Under the pieces are notes generated by a model, which was given only the letters and a program-made list of their open reading frames with translations, did no database searches and was not told the origin of the DNA. This document shows positions 1 through 5,406 of a DNA stretch of 5,406 nucleotides, one piece after another. Origin of the DNA: Gammaproteobacteria bacterium (GTDB lineage: Bacteria > Pseudomonadota > Gammaproteobacteria > Steroidobacterales > Steroidobacteraceae); NCBI GenBank assembly GCA_029857655.1, contig JAOUGR010000153.1:1-5406 (forward strand), written 5' to 3'. The position numbers and the translations under genes are program-made. Numbering within the stretch: position 1 is the stretch's first letter; each line of letters begins with the position of its first letter.

Positions 1-35
1 GCGAGGCCACGCAGGCGCGCACGCAATGCCGCCAC
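1..35 (-). CDS. Possible start of a downstream gene, cut by window edge
   Basis: On the minus strand a GTG codon at 35-33 lies one codon after the TGA of the SLOG-membrane gene (41-39), in the same frame. It opens a frame of 11 codons (M-A-A-L-R-A-R-L-R-G-L) to the edge of the window without a stop. The spacing would fit the next gene of a minus-strand operon. There is no clear Shine-Dalgarno sequence, and an open stretch this short can arise by chance in GC-rich DNA. No function can be assigned. Confidence 0.22.
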   Translation of the reverse strand, partial: MAALRARLRGL

Positions 36-38
36 GGA

Positions 39-1811
39 TCAGCCAGCCGCGGCTGGCTCGTGCTCGCGGTGATAACGATGGACTGCCCAAAGCATGCTTT
101 CCACGAGGCACTTGTGGCCGAGGTTCTCGATGATATTGCGAGCCGCGTCCGGGGAGCGAACTTGGCCCAGCTTCCTTTCGGCGAGACTGAAATAGCTCGA
201 CTGATTTCGATACTGCCAAAGCAGCTCGCGAACCGCCATCTTCTGCTGGTATACCTCCCAGACGCCCAAGGCCAGGGGCAGGAAACCCATCAGGAAAATC
301 ACGAAGGACTTCAATGAGATTTCATGGAACGGAATGATACGGGCCAGGGGTTCCTTGAATAGCAACAGACACGCGGCCATGATGGCAAGGCCAACCAGCA
401 GCGCGACCTTGATCCGCTCAAGCCAGTGATGCCGGCGCGTCAGGCGCAGTATCTTGCTCCTGAAATAGCGCGCCTGGCTTTCGATCCACTGCCTGCGGAC
501 GATCTGCAGGCGCACCATCAATTCATCGGCGCCCACCGGAAGATCATCGTCGATCCATCCTTCGGCGGCGCGCAGCACGTAGGAAATCCAGCTGAATCCG
601 CTGAAATGGCTGATACCAGTAACATCCAGCAAGTGGGGCACATTGACCCGCTCGGAAACGCCCGCTACCGACAGGAAGAACCGGGTGCGCAGCGTCTCGG
701 CTATGACCCGGTACATAAGCTGCCGGGAAAACCAGCGGCGACGATGAGCGTATCGCGTCACTGCAATAGCGACCAAGAATGCGGCTACATAGCCATACAT
801 GAGCGCCGGCAGAGCCCATAGCTTCGCATACACAAGGAACAGCAGCCCCATGATGACCGCGAGCCATCCCATCGACTGGAACACCCAGTCCGCGCGCCGC
901 TGGTTGTGGACCGCCAGATAATCAGCCTTCGCAAACTCGCCTGCCGCGTGTATCAGGGAAGCATTCACTTCAGCAGGTAGCTCGGTCGGCGCCGCGAGCG
1001 TCGCAAGAGCTTCCGGCGATGGTGCCAGCGCGAGAAAGCGGCTGTTGTAGTCGTTCAACTCGCCCAGGATTTCGGCGAGGCCCGCTGGCAGTTGATGATG
1101 AACACGCAGGCGGCACGGCCCGAGGTCGCCGCTGAGAAACTGCTCCCGCGCCGGGAGCGCTTCACGACCGTCATTTCCCGCCCGCCGCATCGGAATCCAG
1201 CAGGCAAAATCGGGTCCGCTCATGGCGCCCGATTCGACATCGGTGAATTGAACGGGTTGAAGCGCCATATCGGGCTCCGGAAGCGCATGCAAAAATCGCA
1301 GCAGGACCTGAGACGTGCCGCCGACTAGGCCGGTGTTGACGCCATCCCAAAGGGCCAGGACCAGGTTGCTCTTGCGGGCTAGACACTCGGCGAGTCGGTG
1401 GTACAGTGCATCCCTGGCCACAGGACCCAGTGGCGTTTCATCCGACCGCAGGCTTGTCGGTATCGGCAACTCGACCCGCTCAACGCCGGGCTGTGCCAGG
1501 ATTTCCTGGATCTCGGCCAGCGATTCGGACGAAAAGTCCGCGGTGTATTCGTCCAGCGGCATCGGCAGCAAGGCTGTCACGGGCAGCCGGTGACGCAGCG
1601 CCACCCGGACGACAATGCGATCGGCACCGTCCGCCATGCCGCACACGATTCGCAAGGGGGTATCGGGCAGGCGCTGACGTAAATCTGAAAACACCCGATA
1701 CAGTGCCGCCTCGGCGGCAGCGATATCGTCAGCATGCGGGTCGCGGTGACCGGTCACGCCAATCAGAAGCGGTGTCGCCGAAAGCTGGCTGGAGTGACGG
1801 AGTTCGACCAC
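39..1811 (-). CDS. SLOG domain protein with four C-terminal membrane segments
   Basis: This 590-residue protein is a predicted nucleotide-ligand sensor tethered to the inner membrane. The N-terminal ~240 residues look like a SLOG (LOG/DprA-type Rossmann) domain. A first strand is followed by GVTGHRD (18-24), then GMADGADR (58-65), then LVLALWDG (150-157) and GGTS (164-167); these glycine-rich loops are where SLOG domains bind nucleotide-derived ligands. Four hydrophobic stretches follow in two pairs, at about 313-329, 333-352, 467-484 and 498-519. Each pair leads into an amphipathic, Arg/Glu-rich helix, which recalls the 2TM SLATT-type effectors often linked to SLOG and SMODS proteins. That second assignment is by architecture only. 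The start is GTG at 1811: an in-frame stop sits 6 bp upstream (1820-1818), and the SLOG core begins at about residue 13. The gene is divergent from the SIR2-TIR/STAND pair, so a shared system is inferred. The likely role is a membrane effector that opens or disrupts the membrane on binding a signal (inference). No catalytic residues for nucleotide cleavage were identified. Confidence 0.85.
   Translation of the reverse strand: MVELRHSSQLSATPLLIGVTGHRDPHADDIAAAEAALYRVFSDLRQRLPDTPLRIVCGMADGADRIVVRVALRHRLPVTALLPMPLDEYTADFSSESLAEIQEILAQPGVERVELPIPTSLRSDETPLGPVARDALYHRLAECLARKSNLVLALWDGVNTGLVGGTSQVLLRFLHALPEPDMALQPVQFTDVESGAMSGPDFACWIPMRRAGNDGREALPAREQFLSGDLGPCRLRVHHQLPAGLAEILGELNDYNSRFLALAPSPEALATLAAPTELPAEVNASLIHAAGEFAKADYLAVHNQRRADWVFQSMGWLAVIMGLLFLVYAKLWALPALMYGYVAAFLVAIAVTRYAHRRRWFSRQLMYRVIAETLRTRFFLSVAGVSERVNVPHLLDVTGISHFSGFSWISYVLRAAEGWIDDDLPVGADELMVRLQIVRRQWIESQARYFRSKILRLTRRHHWLERIKVALLVGLAIMAACLLLFKEPLARIIPFHEISLKSFVIFLMGFLPLALGVWEVYQQKMAVRELLWQYRNQSSYFSLAERKLGQVRSPDAARNIIENLGHKCLVESMLWAVHRYHREHEPAAAG
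41..58. repeat. Perfect 18-bp palindrome across the SLOG gene stop
   Basis: AGCCAGCCGCGGCTGGCT is self-complementary over all 18 bases. It covers the last codons (Pro-Ala-Ala-Ala-Gly) and touches the TGA stop of the minus-strand gene. As RNA it could fold into a 7-bp stem with a CGCG loop. No T-tract follows on the minus strand, so it is not a standard intrinsic terminator. It may be a transcript 3' stabiliser, a site for a dimeric protein, or coincidence in Ala/Gly-rich GC-rich codons. Confidence 0.4.
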
Positions 1812-1834
1812 ATCAAATCATCCGAGTAGGACGC

Positions 1835-1841
1835 TACAATA
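1835..1841. promoter_or_regulatory. Possible two-way -10 element
   Basis: TACAAT at 1835-1840 on the plus strand matches the sigma70 -10 consensus in 5 of 6 positions. On the minus strand the overlapping hexamer TATTGT (1841-1836) matches in 4 of 6. Initiation about 7 nt downstream on the minus strand would leave a leader of roughly 18 nt before the GTG at 1811. On the plus strand the leader to 1970 would be about 120-125 nt. Neither direction has a good -35 at normal spacing, so this is tentative. Confidence 0.28.
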
Positions 1842-1861
1842 ATCGTACCCGAGATCTCCCG

Positions 1862-1879
1862 TGTCACACTCAGTTGACA
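1862..1879. promoter_or_regulatory. Inverted repeat TGTCA-N8-TGACA, operator-like
   Basis: TGTCA (1862-1866) and TGACA (1875-1879) are exact inverted half-sites 8 bp apart. The form resembles the operator of a dimeric helix-turn-helix regulator. The same stretch can be read as two 9-bp odd palindromes, GTGTCACAC (1861-1869) and GTTGACAAC (1873-1881), with centres 12 bp apart. The right half overlaps TTGACA (1874-1879), a perfect -35 hexamer on the plus strand, but no matching -10 lies 16-18 bp downstream. No regulator gene is in the window, so any regulator is unknown. Confidence 0.3.
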
Positions 1880-1908
1880 ACAACTCAGGTTCTTGCGAAG
1901 TGACGGGC

Positions 1909-1944
1909 TGCGACTCCTGATGCGGTGCAAAAAGCGTCGCACCG
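1909..1944 (+). promoter_or_regulatory. Two mutually exclusive hairpins in the SIR2-TIR leader
   Basis: The segment GTCGCACCG (1936-1944) can pair with either of two upstream arms. TGCGAC (1909-1914) pairs with GTCGCA (1936-1941), or CGGTGC (1923-1928) pairs with GCACCG (1939-1944). Each stem is 6 bp and the two exclude one another because they share the right arm. The element ends 25 bp before the SIR2-TIR ATG. It could influence leader folding or could be a chance product of GC-rich sequence; there is no terminator-like T-run. Confidence 0.2.
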
Positions 1945-1957
1945 AGCCGGTTCCCGC

Positions 1958-1963
1958 TAGACT
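1958..1963 (+). promoter_or_regulatory. Weak -10-like hexamer just upstream of the SIR2-TIR ATG
   Basis: TAGACT matches the -10 consensus in 4 of 6 positions, including the key TA and final T. It ends 6 bp before the ATG at 1970, the spacing expected if transcription started at or next to the start codon (a leaderless mRNA). The absence of a Shine-Dalgarno sequence before this ATG fits that idea. No -35 is recognisable near 1935-1940, which weakens it. Confidence 0.15.
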
Positions 1964-1969
1964 TCCCGG

Positions 1970-3373
1970 ATGACAGTCGCGCTGCCCAATCTCATGCACT
2001 TCGACGAAGATGCCTGGGACGACCTCCTCAACTACATCGAGGAGCGCCGCGTCATCCCGATCATCGGCCCCGAACTGCTGCGCGTGCAGACGGACCAGGG
2101 TCTGCAGCCCCTCCACGAGTGGCTGGCCGCAAAGCTCGCCGCGCGCCTATCGGTTGATACCCAGGTGCTCCCGCAGCCGCCGACGTTGAACGACGTCGTC
2201 TGGGCCTACAGGAGCCAGCGCGGGCGTCGCGAGGAGGCCTACACCCGCCTGCGCTCGATCCTGCGTGAGGTCGAGTTCGAGCCGCCGCTGGCGCTGCGGC
2301 AGCTGGCGCAGATCACGGATTTCGATCTCTTCATCACGACCACCTTCGATTCCCTGCTCGAGCGCGCCGTGGACCTGGAGCGCCATGGCGGTGAGTCCGC
2401 GACCGAGGTAATCGCCTTCGCGCCGAATCGCGTGGCGGACTTGCCGATGGAGCGCAGCCAGCTGCAGCACACCGTCGTATACCACCTGCTCGGCCGGCTA
2501 TCGGCCGCTCCCACCTACGTCGTCACTGACGAGGACCTGCTCGAATTCGTCTGTGCGCTGCAGTCCGAGCATCTGGCGCCTGAGAAACTATTCCACGAGC
2601 TCGAGCACAATCACCTGCTGGTGATCGGGAGCGACTTCTCCAACTGGCTGGCTCGTCTCTTCCTGCGCATGACCAAGCGCAAGCGGCTGTCCGACCCGCG
2701 CGACGTCGGCGAAGTGCTCGCCGACAACCATACCGCCCAAGACAAGCGGCTGGTGACATTCCTGCAGCAGGTGAGCGGTCGCACGCACATTTACGGCGGC
2801 GCAGAGAAGTTCGTCGCCGAACTTCACGCCCGCTGGTTGAAGCGTCAGGCCGGTACGGCGGCCCCGTCCGGCCTCGCGGCGGCCCCGTCCCGCCTGGCGG
2901 CGGTCCCGCAGCGCTTTCTCCCGCCGTCGCGCGAGATGCCAGAGAATGCGATCTTCATCAGCTATGCGCGCGAGGACCTGCACGCCGTACAGCAGCTCAA
3001 GGCGGCCATGAGCGCGGCTGGCCTAACGACATGGTTCGACCGCGAGCGGCTGGAAGTCGGCGACGACTACGACGCGAAGATTCGCGCCAATATCAGCCGC
3101 TGCAGTTTCTTCATACCGGTGATTTCAGAGACGACACAGCGCCGGCACGAGGCCTATTTCCGTCGCGAGTGGAACTACGCCGTCAATCGCTCGCTGAACA
3201 TCGCAGAGGGCGGCGTTTTCATCCTGCCAGTTTGCATCGACGATACCCCTGAAGCCGAAGCGCTGGTACCCGACAAGTTCAAGGCACTCCATATCACGCG
3301 GATGCCGAGCGGTGAGCCGACACCTGAATTCCTGCGTCGTCTCAAGGACCTTTTCAGCGGGCGTCGTGCGTGA
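1970..3373 (+). CDS. SIR2-like/TIR fusion protein, candidate NADase or signal synthase
   Basis: This 467-residue protein carries two NAD+-linked domains. The N-terminal SIR2-like part spans about 20-290. It shows VIPIIGPELL (28-37) at the nucleotide-loop position, ITTTFDSLLERA (122-133) where SIR2 relatives have TTNYD, H172 in VVYHLLGRL with TDEDLLEF (186-193), and LLVIGSDFSNWL (216-227). A Pro/Ala linker (about 292-322) contains a heptad-scale repeat. The C-terminal TIR domain (325-463) has AIFISYARED (327-336), WFDRERLEVGDDYD (355-368) and YFRREW (396-401), where E400 fits the catalytic glutamate of TIR NADases. TIR domains of this kind cleave NAD+ or make cyclic ADP-ribose-type signals. 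SIR2 domains of defence proteins deplete NAD+. No membrane segment is visible, so it is likely cytosolic. ATG at 1970 is the first start after an in-frame TAG (1958-1960); ATG at 1994 is an alternative. It is translationally coupled to the STAND gene. The domain calls are strong; which domain is active is uncertain. Confidence 0.9.
   Translation: MTVALPNLMHFDEDAWDDLLNYIEERRVIPIIGPELLRVQTDQGLQPLHEWLAAKLAARLSVDTQVLPQPPTLNDVVWAYRSQRGRREEAYTRLRSILREVEFEPPLALRQLAQITDFDLFITTTFDSLLERAVDLERHGGESATEVIAFAPNRVADLPMERSQLQHTVVYHLLGRLSAAPTYVVTDEDLLEFVCALQSEHLAPEKLFHELEHNHLLVIGSDFSNWLARLFLRMTKRKRLSDPRDVGEVLADNHTAQDKRLVTFLQQVSGRTHIYGGAEKFVAELHARWLKRQAGTAAPSGLAAAPSRLAAVPQRFLPPSREMPENAIFISYAREDLHAVQQLKAAMSAAGLTTWFDRERLEVGDDYDAKIRANISRCSFFIPVISETTQRRHEAYFRREWNYAVNRSLNIAEGGVFILPVCIDDTPEAEALVPDKFKALHITRMPSGEPTPEFLRRLKDLFSGRRA
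2858..2920 (+). repeat. 21-bp tandem repeat in the SIR2-TIR linker (about 3 units)
   Basis: Units at 2858-2878 and 2879-2899 are identical at 19 of 21 positions, and a third unit (2900-2920) is degenerate. The unit is a whole number of codons and encodes AAPSGLA, AAPSRLA and AVPQRFL (residues 297-317). The repeat falls exactly in the linker between the SIR2-like and TIR domains. Changes in copy number would alter the distance between the domains without breaking the frame. Confidence 0.75.
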
Positions 3374-5406
3374 GCGATCGTAGGGACGACCTCAGCGCCC
3401 CGGTTGCGATGGATCCCGAGAATCCCTGGGTCGGGCTATCTTCCTACACCGAGGAGAACCGCGCTTCTTTCGAGGGCCGTAACGAGGAGGCCGCAGAGCT
3501 TGCCCGCCGGGTCCTACGCAAGAGCATCACGGTGCTGTTCGGCCAGTCTGGCCTGGGCAAGACCTCGCTCCTGCAGGCCGGCCTCGTACCACGGCTGCGC
3601 CGCGAAGGCTTCTGCCCCGTCTACTTGCGAGTCGATTACAGCGACGAGTCGCCGCCACCATCAGAACAGATCAAGCAGGCAACCTTCCGGACCGCTGCCA
3701 CGGCTGGCCACTGGACGAGGCCCGGCACAGCAATCGAAGGCGAATCGCTGTGGGAGTTCCTGCACCACCGTGGCGATCTGCTGCGCGACTCGAGCGGCCG
3801 TACGCTGCTGCCGCTGCTGATCTTCGACCAGTTCGAGGAAATCTTCACGCTCGCGCAGACCAATGCCGCGGGCCAGCTCCGGGCAAAGCAGTTCCTCGAG
3901 GACCTCGCCGATCTCGTTGAGAACCGCCCGCCAGCAGCACTGGAGGCCCGTCTCGACAATGACGAAGCCGCCGCCACGGAATTCGACTTTGCGCACGCTG
4001 GCTATCGCATTCTGATTGCACTGCGCGAGGACTACCTTGCCAATCTCGAGGGCATGAAAGACATCATGCCTTCGATCACACAGAACCGGATGCGCCTCGC
4101 CCGCATGACGGGCGCACAGGCGCTGGCCGCCGTCGTGAAGCCCGGCGGTCGTCTGGTGTCGCGGGAGGTGGCCGAGTCGATCGTGCGATTCGTTGCGGGC
4201 GGCGCGGAGCTCGCCAACGCGGAGGTCGAGCCTTCGCTGCTCAGCCTCATCTGCCGCGAGCTCAACACGGTGCGCCAGGCGCAGGGGCGTGCGGAGATTT
4301 CCGCCGACCTTTTGGCAGGGTCGCGCGACACGATCCTGTCGGAATTCTACGAACGCGCGCTTGCGGATCAACCGCCTGGCGTCCGGCGCATCATCGAGGA
4401 CGAGCTGCTGACCGATTCCGGCTACCGCGAGAGTTGGGCCGAAGAGCGGGTAAAAAAGGCCCTGGCGGCGGCGGGGGCAGCTCCAGACGCCCTGACAAAA
4501 CTCGTCGATCGACGCCTGCTGCACATCGAGAAACGGCTCGACACGCGCCGTGTCGAGCTCACGCACGATGTCCTGTGCGGCGTGGTCAAGGCGAGCCGCG
4601 AGCTGCGGCTCGAACGCGAGGCAGCTGAAGAAGCTGAGAGGCGAATCGCGGTCCAGAAGGCACGGGCCGAAGCCGCGCGCAAGGCGCTCCTGCGATCACG
4701 GAAGATCGCCGCCGGCTGCGCGCTGCTGGCCATCGTCGCAATCGCCGCCAGCGTGTTCGGCTACATCGGCATGAAGCGCGCGCAGACCACGCGACAGATG
4801 GCCGAGACTGCGCGCAGCGAGTCAGAGCGCCTGATCGTCTACTTGTTCGACGATTTCTCCCGCGAGCTCGAGCCAGTAGGCCGGCTCGATATCGTCGCCG
4901 AACTGGCGCGACACGTGCTCGAGTATTACGAGGGACTGCCGGGCGAGCTGCGCACGCCCGAGACTGACCGCAATCGTGCCATGGCGCTGGCACGCTACGG
5001 TGCGGTACTGGTCAACCAGGGCAATCTCAGCGAAGCAAAGACGGCGCTGGATGATTCGATCCAGACGCTTGATCGGATGCGCCAGGAAGGCGATTCGTCC
5101 GAGCCGACTGCGATCGGTCTTGCGCTGGGACTGAGCGCAAGAGCGCGCGCCTTGCACGCGGGCGGTCGCTCCACGGACTCATTGGCGCCGGCCGCGCGAG
5201 CGGTCGAGGTGATCAAGCCGGTCGCCACGGCGGCTCGTTCATCAGTTGCCGCACGCCGAACCTACGGAGCGGTGTTGACCTATCGTGGATTCCTGCAACT
5301 GCGCCAGAACCAGGCAGAAGCGGCGGCGGCAAGCCTGGAGGCGGCCCGCGACGCCCTGCACAGCCTCGACGCCTTGCGCCTGGCCGACCTGGATGCCGCC
5401 GCAAAA
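3370..5406 (+). CDS. STAND NTPase (nSTAND1-like) with TM segment and TPR repeats, 3' truncated
   Basis: The frame from GTG at 3370 is open for 679 codons to the window edge, so the C-terminus is missing. The N-terminus has the nSTAND1-type lead-in NPWVGLSSYTEENRASFEGR (18-37), then Walker A GQSGLGKTS (58-66) and Walker B LLIFDQFEE (149-157, D153). A sensor-like LREDYL (218-223) and a winged-helix end LLHIEK...VELTHDVL (383-402) follow. A charged Ala/Arg/Glu helix (407-445), probably coiled coil, leads to one membrane segment (446-467). Next come a GRLDIV segment (504-509) and TPR-like helices at about 537-570, 580-615 and 629-667. STAND ATPases are signal-triggered switches that oligomerise on ligand recognition, and the TPR part is the likely sensor. 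The GTG overlaps the SIR2-TIR stop by 4 bp (GTGA), arguing for this start; ATG at 3409 (residue 14) is the alternative. No effector domain is fused, so the coupled SIR2-TIR protein is the obvious effector partner (inference). Confidence 0.88.
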   Translation, partial: MSDRRDDLSAPVAMDPENPWVGLSSYTEENRASFEGRNEEAAELARRVLRKSITVLFGQSGLGKTSLLQAGLVPRLRREGFCPVYLRVDYSDESPPPSEQIKQATFRTAATAGHWTRPGTAIEGESLWEFLHHRGDLLRDSSGRTLLPLLIFDQFEEIFTLAQTNAAGQLRAKQFLEDLADLVENRPPAALEARLDNDEAAATEFDFAHAGYRILIALREDYLANLEGMKDIMPSITQNRMRLARMTGAQALAAVVKPGGRLVSREVAESIVRFVAGGAELANAEVEPSLLSLICRELNTVRQAQGRAEISADLLAGSRDTILSEFYERALADQPPGVRRIIEDELLTDSGYRESWAEERVKKALAAAGAAPDALTKLVDRRLLHIEKRLDTRRVELTHDVLCGVVKASRELRLEREAAEEAERRIAVQKARAEAARKALLRSRKIAAGCALLAIVAIAASVFGYIGMKRAQTTRQMAETARSESERLIVYLFDDFSRELEPVGRLDIVAELARHVLEYYEGLPGELRTPETDRNRAMALARYGAVLVNQGNLSEAKTALDDSIQTLDRMRQEGDSSEPTAIGLALGLSARARALHAGGRSTDSLAPAARAVEVIKPVATAARSSVAARRTYGAVLTYRGFLQLRQNQAEAAAASLEAARDALHSLDALRLADLDAAAK

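Larger units (their letters stand above)
1812..1969. other. Divergent intergenic region between SLOG and SIR2-TIR genes
   Basis: This 158-bp gap is the only substantial non-coding stretch and must hold the start signals of both transcription units. It is visibly more AT-rich than the flanking genes around 1812-1845 and 1870-1900. It contains a possible two-way -10 element, a TTGACA-like hexamer (1874-1879) inside an inverted repeat, and two competing hairpins in the SIR2-TIR leader. No Shine-Dalgarno sequence stands out before either start. No small ORF or RNA gene is convincing here. Confidence 0.7.

Noticed and set aside
426..821. 131-codon plus-strand frame
   Set aside because: Antisense to the membrane part of the SLOG protein, with no start signal and no recognisable product.
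1811..1813. ATG on the minus strand as start of the SLOG gene
   Set aside because: It is out of frame with the SLOG coding sequence by two bases. The in-frame start is the overlapping GTG at 1811-1809.
1874..1879. TTGACA as a -35 box of a plus-strand promoter
   Set aside because: The hexamer is perfect, but positions 1896-1903 hold no -10-like sequence at 16-18 bp spacing, so it was not called as a promoter.
1406..1903. 165-codon plus-strand frame running into the intergenic region
   Set aside because: Mostly antisense to the SLOG domain coding region, rich in Arg/Pro/Ala without motifs, and it runs through the putative promoter region.
1763..2116. 117-codon minus-strand frame spanning the intergenic region
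   Set aside because: It overlaps both real gene starts in other frames and has no domain similarity that I can see.
3340..3400. Terminator between the SIR2-TIR and STAND genes
   Set aside because: The genes overlap by 4 bp and no hairpin with a T-run is present; they read as one transcript.
3661..4566. 301-codon open frame on the minus strand
   Set aside because: It lies antisense to the STAND NTPase, whose Walker A, Walker B and winged-helix motifs are clear. The antisense product shows no recognisable domain and is explained by GC-rich codon bias.
1..5406. CRISPR array, tRNA, insertion sequence, retron or Argonaute-associated elements
   Set aside because: No regularly spaced repeats, cloverleaf, transposase, reverse transcriptase or PIWI/APAZ-type sequence was seen.

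Overview
The window is GC-rich with long open frames, several GTG starts and weak Shine-Dalgarno sites. That suggests a high-GC proteobacterium-like genome, but nothing here fixes the species. There are no rRNA or tRNA genes, insertion sequences or CRISPR arrays. Almost all of the sequence is one compact, divergently arranged accessory locus that looks like an immune or conflict system.

Layout: positions 39-1811 on the minus strand encode a 590-residue protein with an N-terminal SLOG (Rossmann-like nucleotide-binding) domain and four predicted membrane segments in two pairs. A 158-bp divergent intergenic region (1812-1969) follows. It holds a possible shared -10 element, a TGTCA-N8-TGACA inverted repeat and an alternative hairpin. 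On the plus strand, 1970-3373 encodes a 467-residue fusion of a SIR2-like domain and a TIR domain. Overlapping its stop codon by 4 bp (GTGA), a third gene starts with GTG at 3370 and runs off the window at 5406. It has 679 codons with no stop and encodes a STAND-family NTPase (nSTAND1-like) followed by a coiled coil, one membrane segment and TPR-like repeats. A short open frame at 1-35 on the minus strand may be the start of a further gene downstream of the SLOG gene.

How the parts may work together (inference): the STAND NTPase-TPR protein would be the sensor and switch. The translationally coupled SIR2-TIR protein would be the NAD+-consuming or signal-making enzyme. The SLOG-membrane protein would bind a nucleotide-derived signal and act at the membrane. 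SIR2, TIR and SLOG are the domains of Thoeris anti-phage defence. There SLOG is fused to SIR2 (ThsA) and TIR is separate (ThsB). Here SIR2 is fused to TIR and SLOG to a membrane module, with a STAND switch added. I do not recognise this exact combination as a named, characterised system. The domain calls are firm to moderate, and the system-level function is a hypothesis.
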